Shown here piece by piece: positions 60,007-64,000 of a stretch of 64,000 nt of DNA. The notes under the pieces are model-generated. The model ran no database searches. It was not told the origin of the DNA and saw only the letters and a list, made by a program, of their open reading frames with translations. The stretch's first letter is position 1; every line of letters begins with the position of its first letter. The translations under genes and the position numbers were made by a program. The stretch spans positions 26,620-90,619 of the forward strand of contig CAJTOR010000012.1 in NCBI GenBank assembly GCA_910577675.1. The letters run 5' to 3'. This DNA is from an uncultured Lachnospiraceae bacterium. GTDB lineage: Bacteria; Bacillota; Clostridia; Lachnospirales; Lachnospiraceae.

Positions 60007-60774
60007 ATGGGCAATATTTTGACGGGGGCAAAGCGGAAAAAAAAGTGTGTAGTTTACCGGAGGAAGTTTATTGCGGTTCTTGTGCTCTTAGCCGCCTGGC
60101 AGCTTCTTAGTATGTGGGTGGACAGGGAGATTTTCCTGCCGTCCGTTCCCGATACTTTCCGCGCCCTTGCTGCCCTGGCGCGCACAAAAGAGTTCTATCT
60201 TTCGATAGGAACCTCTTTTGTGCGCATAGCAGTGGGTTTTGTGCTTGCCGTCTTAGCGGGGGTACTACTTGCTGTAATGGCGGAGATAAATGCACAGATT
60301 GGGGAAATTTTACAGATTTTTATGCAACTGGTTAAATCCATCCCGGTAGCCTCTTTTGTTATCCTGGTATTGCTCTGGGTAAGTACTTCAAGACTTTCGA
60401 CCATAATTTCATTTCTTATGGTACTGCCCGTGGTATTTACAAATGTGCGTGGTGGGATTTGGCAGGTGGATGAAAAATTGCTTGAGATGGCGGAAGTTTT
60501 CAGGCTGGGAATATGGAAAAAAGTGCGAGCCATATACCTGCCCGCCGTGAAACCATCCTTTGTGACAGCGTGTTCCGTCGGACTTGGTTTTTGTTTTAAA
60601 TCCGGCATCGCGGCGGAGGTGATCGGTCTTCCCGCAAATTCGATCGGGGGGGAACTTTATAAGGCAAAACTTTATCTGATGACACCGGAACTGTTTGCGT
60701 GGACCATTGTAATAGTGGCGGCCAGTGTGCTGTTTGAGAAACTTGTGATGTGGGGGATACGTAAGATAGTATAA
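60007..60774 (+). CDS. ABC transporter permease, SsuC/TauC type
   Basis: BPD_transp_1 permease, 255 aa, six helices. The EAA loop is visible as GIWKKVRAIYLPAVKPSFVT, and LVKSIPVASFVILVLLWV is typical of the nitrate/sulfonate/taurine/thiamine-precursor importer group. Its ATPase follows 58 nt later. No substrate-binding protein is in the window, so the substrate cannot be stated. Confidence 0.92.
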   Translation: MGNILTGAKRKKKCVVYRRKFIAVLVLLAAWQLLSMWVDREIFLPSVPDTFRALAALARTKEFYLSIGTSFVRIAVGFVLAVLAGVLLAVMAEINAQIGEILQIFMQLVKSIPVASFVILVLLWVSTSRLSTIISFLMVLPVVFTNVRGGIWQVDEKLLEMAEVFRLGIWKKVRAIYLPAVKPSFVTACSVGLGFCFKSGIAAEVIGLPANSIGGELYKAKLYLMTPELFAWTIVIVAASVLFEKLVMWGIRKIV

Positions 60775-60832
60775 ATAAATAGAAATAAAGAAGAGATATA
60801 AAAGTTCCTGTACTTAAAGTGAGGGGGCGGGC

Positions 60833-61429
60833 ATGCCAATAAAAATAAAGCATATTTGGAAATCCTACGGGGAACAGAGGGTGCTTGCAGATTTTTCCCT
60901 GACTGTGGAGGACGGGGAGAAAATTTGTCTGATGGGCGCTTCCGGAATCGGGAAAACTACAATTCTCTCCATCTTAGCCGGTCTGGTAAAGCCTGATTTT
61001 GGGGAAATAGAGGGGATGGAGGGAAAAAAACTCTCCATGGTATTTCAGGAAGACCGGTTGTTAGAGTGGGCGGATGCCTTTGAAAATGTGGCGCTTATAT
61101 TGGAGCGCAAAAAAAGCGGGATGTTGAGGGAGTTCTTGCGCGGGGAATTTGAAGCGGTCGGGCTGCATGACTATGAAGAAAAGCCGGTATCGCAGTTGAG
61201 CGGCGGGATGAAGCGCCGCGTTGCAATTGTCCGCGCGGTCTGTGCGGAGGGAGATTTGCTTTTGCTTGATGAGCCGTTTAAGGGTCTTGATGACGGGACA
61301 AAAGAGCAGGTGGCAGCTTATCTAAAAGGCCGCTTTGCGGGGCGGACTATGGTTATGGTTACCCATGATGCGCGGGATGCAAAGCTTTTGGGGGCAAGGA
61401 TTGTAATGTGCGGGGAAAAGAAAAGTTAA
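60833..61429 (+). CDS. ABC transporter ATP-binding protein, SsuB type
   Basis: A compact 198-aa NBD: Walker A GASGIGKTT, Q-loop FQEDRLLEWADAFENV (the 'EDRLLPW' form typical of SsuB/TauB), signature LSGGMKRR, Walker B LLLLDEPFKGLD and VTHD switch His. It is about 40-50 aa shorter than usual SsuB. Pairs with the permease upstream. Confidence 0.94.
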   Translation: MPIKIKHIWKSYGEQRVLADFSLTVEDGEKICLMGASGIGKTTILSILAGLVKPDFGEIEGMEGKKLSMVFQEDRLLEWADAFENVALILERKKSGMLREFLRGEFEAVGLHDYEEKPVSQLSGGMKRRVAIVRAVCAEGDLLLLDEPFKGLDDGTKEQVAAYLKGRFAGRTMVMVTHDARDAKLLGARIVMCGEKKS

Positions 61430-61438
61430 GGAGGGAAT

Positions 61439-61954
61439 ATGGACTGGGAATTTACTTTGCTCGACTGGATTTGGGGGCTGCACACGCCCCTTGGGGATAC
61501 CCTGATGAAGTTTTTTAGCTGGCTTGGGGAATTTGGACTTATCTGGATTGTGCTTGCGGCAGTCCTGCTCTGTATTCCGAAATATCGAAAGATCGGTCTG
61601 GTGGCAGCGGCAGCACTGCTTGTTGACCTGCTTTTATGCAATATTTTGCTCAAGCCTATCATTGCCAGGACACGACCATATGATATTAATACACTGGTGG
61701 AACTGATTGTGGCGAAACCGCATGATTATTCATTCCCTTCCGGGCATACCGCGGCGGCTTTTGCGGTGGTATCGGCAATGTTTTTTGTCAAAAACCGTCT
61801 GTGGATACCAACCGGGATTCTGGCGGTTCTTATTGCGTTTTCAAGAATGTATCTGTATGTACATTACCCTACGGATATTATCGGGGGAATCGTGGTTGGC
61901 ATTGTTTCCGGTGCGGTGGGTGCGGCGCTTGTGCACAGGTTTTGTATTTTCTAG
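61439..61954 (+). CDS. PAP2 family phosphatase (undecaprenyl-PP phosphatase-like)
   Basis: A 171-aa membrane protein with complete PAP2 motifs: KPIIARTRP (KX6RP), FPSGHTAAAF (PSGH) and SRMYLYVHYPTD (SRX5HX3D). This is the BcrC/PgpB-like group that recycles undecaprenyl pyrophosphate or dephosphorylates lipid phosphates. TAAGGAGGG precedes the ATG. It follows the ABC ATPase by 9 nt. Its last codons coincide with the breakpoint of the foreign segment downstream, so the native 3' end may have been altered. Confidence 0.93.
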   Translation: MDWEFTLLDWIWGLHTPLGDTLMKFFSWLGEFGLIWIVLAAVLLCIPKYRKIGLVAAAALLVDLLLCNILLKPIIARTRPYDINTLVELIVAKPHDYSFPSGHTAAAFAVVSAMFFVKNRLWIPTGILAVLIAFSRMYLYVHYPTDIIGGIVVGIVSGAVGAALVHRFCIF

Positions 61955-62170
61955 TGCCTGCCAAAATTCACCTTTCGAAAATAATGTAATAAAATTTTTG
62001 AACCCAACTAACTCACTTCTTGTTATGCCCTCTCTGAAATTAAAATCTTTAAAGGCAATTTGAAGTCCATATAACGGAATAATTTTAAATACTAATACAT
62101 ATATAGTGCTCGGTAGGGCTAAAACATAAATATACTTGTACTTCTTAATATTGGTTATAATATTCTTCAT
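61943..62170 (-). pseudogene. N-terminal fragment of a LplB-type sugar ABC permease
   Basis: About 76 codons match the start of LplB/YtcP-family permeases: YIYVLALPSTIYVLVFKIIP, LYGLQIAFKDFNFREGI and VGFKNFITLFSKGEFWQALENT. The frame then runs into the antisense of the PAP2 gene, so the other three quarters of the gene are missing. A start codon with a weak GGAC ribosome site remains. It marks a deletion or insertion junction near 61945-61955. Confidence 0.78.
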
Positions 62171-62182
62171 ACTTACATCGTC

Positions 62183-63184
62183 CTATTTATTAAACTGAAC
62201 CATATATATACCCGCCTTTTTTCCATTAACAAGTGTATCTATATGTTTAATTATATATCCTTTTTCATTCTTTACAGCCGCAACAATTTCATTTTTCCTT
62301 GCAGATAATACTACTACCCTGCCTTCAGCTTTTAATATTCGCTTAAAAGACCTAAACATACTATTATAAAATTCCTCAATATTCGGGATATTTTCATAAT
62401 ATCCCCAAGGCGGGTCTGTTATAATTAGACTTATTTCATTATCTTTAACAGATTCTAATTGCATAGCATCCTCACATTTTATACTAACTTTGCATACACA
62501 ATGTTTAAATGTATCAATGTTATTTAGCCTGTCAACAAGATTCTTGTCATTATCACAAACATACATTTTCGCTATTCTATACGACTGTATAACTTGAATT
62601 GGTATTGCTCCATAACCTGCAAAAGGATCACATAATATTTCATTATGTTTAATTCCTGCAAAAACACACATAAGCAAAGCTAATTCAGGTCTTAATTCAC
62701 CCTTGTGTAATGTTTTTTCTGTTATCTTCCTCTTTCGCAATAATTTTCCAAAAAAACCAATATTTTCGCTCCGAATGATAAACCAATATTCATTTTGAGG
62801 GTTAACCCTGTCAACCTTCATATTGATCTTATTCGAAATTATTTTCTCTGCGCCAAAAGCCGTTTGTTTTCCCACCTTAACAAATTGATTTTCTTTAGAA
62901 AATCTAACTCTAAATGTTTCTAGTCTTTTTCCCCTATCTACAGGAATAGATGCCTGAGATACCATTTTGTCAAAAGACAAAGAACTTCCTTTATACGTTT
63001 TATATACCAAAAAAGAATTATTAAAAAAAGATAGGTGATTTATATTTTGTACGTTACCACCATATGAATAATATACCAATCCATCATATACATTTAATAT
63101 TTTAACTCCTGGAAGTGACCGAGTCATGGCAACACCAATGACTGAGTCAAATCCAGTAATAAAACTTGAAATATATTCAGCCAA
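62183..63184 (-). CDS. TRM11/THUMP-like SAM-dependent nucleic-acid methyltransferase
   Basis: 333 aa from TTG 63184, 6 nt after GGAGG (the 63199 TTG lies inside that site). The C-terminal half is a Rossmann methyltransferase with DPFAGYGAIPI (motif I region) and IITDPPWGYYEN (DPPW, amino-methylation motif). Similar proteins methylate guanine N2 or adenine N6 in RNA or DNA. The N-terminal half (about 1-170) is unassigned and may bind RNA. AT-rich composition differs from the 35-62 kb backbone, suggesting acquisition together with the XRE gene and IS. Confidence 0.75.
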   Translation of the reverse strand: MAEYISSFITGFDSVIGVAMTRSLPGVKILNVYDGLVYYSYGGNVQNINHLSFFNNSFLVYKTYKGSSLSFDKMVSQASIPVDRGKRLETFRVRFSKENQFVKVGKQTAFGAEKIISNKINMKVDRVNPQNEYWFIIRSENIGFFGKLLRKRKITEKTLHKGELRPELALLMCVFAGIKHNEILCDPFAGYGAIPIQVIQSYRIAKMYVCDNDKNLVDRLNNIDTFKHCVCKVSIKCEDAMQLESVKDNEISLIITDPPWGYYENIPNIEEFYNSMFRSFKRILKAEGRVVVLSARKNEIVAAVKNEKGYIIKHIDTLVNGKKAGIYMVQFNK

Positions 63185-63234
63185 AATGCACCTCCTCAAT
63201 CAAACAATATCATTCAAATATAAAACTTATTTCC

Positions 63235-63462
63235 CTAAACAAAAAAATCATCATTACGTTTGCAATCCCATTGCAACAAATCACCAACATCACAGTCAAA
63301 CAAACGACACAATTTATCAAGCGTATCGAAATCAACTCTTGTTGCTTTGTCATTATACAGGTTTGAAATAGTATTTCGCGCTAATCCTGTTTTTTCGTGT
63401 ACATATTTAATTGTAAATCTGTTTTTTTCCATTAATGTGGATAAGTTACTTTGAATTGCCAT
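63235..63462 (-). CDS. Small XRE-family (Cro/CI) regulator
   Basis: 75 aa from ATG 63462 with AAAGGAG upstream. A single HTH_26/Cro-type domain: LSTLMEKNRFTIKYVHEKTG, LARNTISNLYND, then LDKLCRLFDCDVGDLLQW. Such regulators usually control adjacent mobile or modification genes; the methyltransferase starts 50 bp downstream. The longer frame upstream is not supported. Confidence 0.88.
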   Translation of the reverse strand: MAIQSNLSTLMEKNRFTIKYVHEKTGLARNTISNLYNDKATRVDFDTLDKLCRLFDCDVGDLLQWDCKRNDDFFV

Positions 63463-63559
63463 TTGACTGCTCCTTTCGATACATCGGAACAACTCTGATG
63501 TAATATTATGCCACATTTCTTTCAGAAAATCAATGAAATTTCTGCTTTTTGCACGGAAA

Positions 63560-64000
63560 TCAATTTTCCATAATTTCGCAAATATAAGAAGTATCAAGCA
63601 GGCAATCAAACATGATTTTAGAAATAGCACGTTTGGAACCAGAGTTTTCTTTATGTTTTTTAATCAGGTTGATCGCCAGTTTTCTTAGCATATTCAGGTT
63701 CTGCTGGATGTTCTTATCCTCCACGCGGCAGCCGTCTTCCCCAAAATGGACATCCAGCAGCCAGTGCATTGTTTCCACGCACCATTCCATCCTGGAATGG
63801 TGCAGCAGTTCTCTGGCTGTCAACTCCCTACTGGATATATAATAATGCCATTCGCTGCTTTTCTTTCCCTTTTCTTCAAATTCCGTATGCACTGCCCCTA
63901 TACATTTCAGCCCTTCCCATTCTTCCCTGCCTGAAAGCCAGCTGATATCTGTTGTGGCATAGGCTGTGCGTTTTTCAATCCTTCCCCTGTTTTTTTCCAT
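63560..64000 (-). CDS. ISAs1-family transposase, C-terminal part (cut by window end)
   Basis: H-repeat-associated (YhhI/ISAs1) transposase: RIEKRTAYATTDISWLS, EWHYYISSRELTARELLHH, and EWCVETMHWLLDVHFGEDGCR carrying the DDE Glu, ending NIQQNLNMLRKLAINLIKKH. The start lies beyond base 64000. The element's end should be between about 63480 and 63560, next to the XRE gene; I could not define its inverted repeat because the other end is outside. Confidence 0.9.
   Translation of the reverse strand: MEKNRGRIEKRTAYATTDISWLSGREEWEGLKCIGAVHTEFEEKGKKSSEWHYYISSRELTARELLHHSRMEWCVETMHWLLDVHFGEDGCRVEDKNIQQNLNMLRKLAINLIKKHKENSGSKRAISKIMFDCLLDTSYICEIMEN

Overview
The window looks like a chromosomal segment of a Gram-positive, spore-lineage Clostridia, most likely a Lachnospiraceae. 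The reasons are CwlD and SpoVG homologues, a paired GlgC/GlgD, a TSCPD small protein, strong AGGAGG ribosome binding sites, and intergenic repeats between housekeeping genes. I can support about 65 genes. I see no rRNA, tRNA or CRISPR array.

1-25 kb is mostly housekeeping: a 5'-truncated GH18 cell-wall hydrolase, cwlD, sua5, a minus-strand rpiB/phosphatase/mtnN operon, a TSCPD protein, murG, a HIT protein, and an operon of a methyltransferase, an 850-residue secreted or membrane protein and a GT2, with a PAP2 gene convergent to it. Then come a 0.3-kb IS200/IS605 remnant with a tnpB tail, deoB, dtd, ttcA-like, tcdA, a coiled-coil protein, a MATE exporter, a GNAT protein, a kinase-like protein, bacteriohemerythrin and a NifX-like protein. 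Three families of tandem repeats sit between these genes.

25-35 kb is an AT-richer accessory and defence region showing decay. It holds a Thoeris-like pair (two-TM plus shortened Macro protein, TIR-TPR protein with a one-base frameshift in a G6 run), an intact IS5-family element, a SacI-like restriction endonuclease facing an AbrB-like regulator/C5-methyltransferase/OGG-glycosylase operon (glycosylase doubly frameshifted), YjdF with a probable riboswitch, TfoX, a DUF4268 gene with a TGA at a likely Trp codon, and a second TIR protein.

35-62 kb returns to chromosome: an RlmD-type methyltransferase, a VanY-like carboxypeptidase with Thr/Pro-rich repeats, dCMP deaminase, a sugar isomerase, two overlapping XRE-TPR regulators facing a 63-residue exported peptide gene (candidate RRNPP-type signalling), endonuclease III, glgC-glgD, spoVG, a lipoprotein arabinofuranosidase, a chemoreceptor, a heterodimeric ABC exporter, and an SsuBC-like ABC importer with a PAP2 phosphatase.

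62-64 kb is a second AT-rich insertion: a broken sugar-ABC permease fragment, a methyltransferase, a small XRE regulator and the end of an ISAs1-family transposase running off the window.

Function calls rest on motif recognition by eye; no database search was possible. Promoters, operators and terminators were read from the sequence and are predictions.
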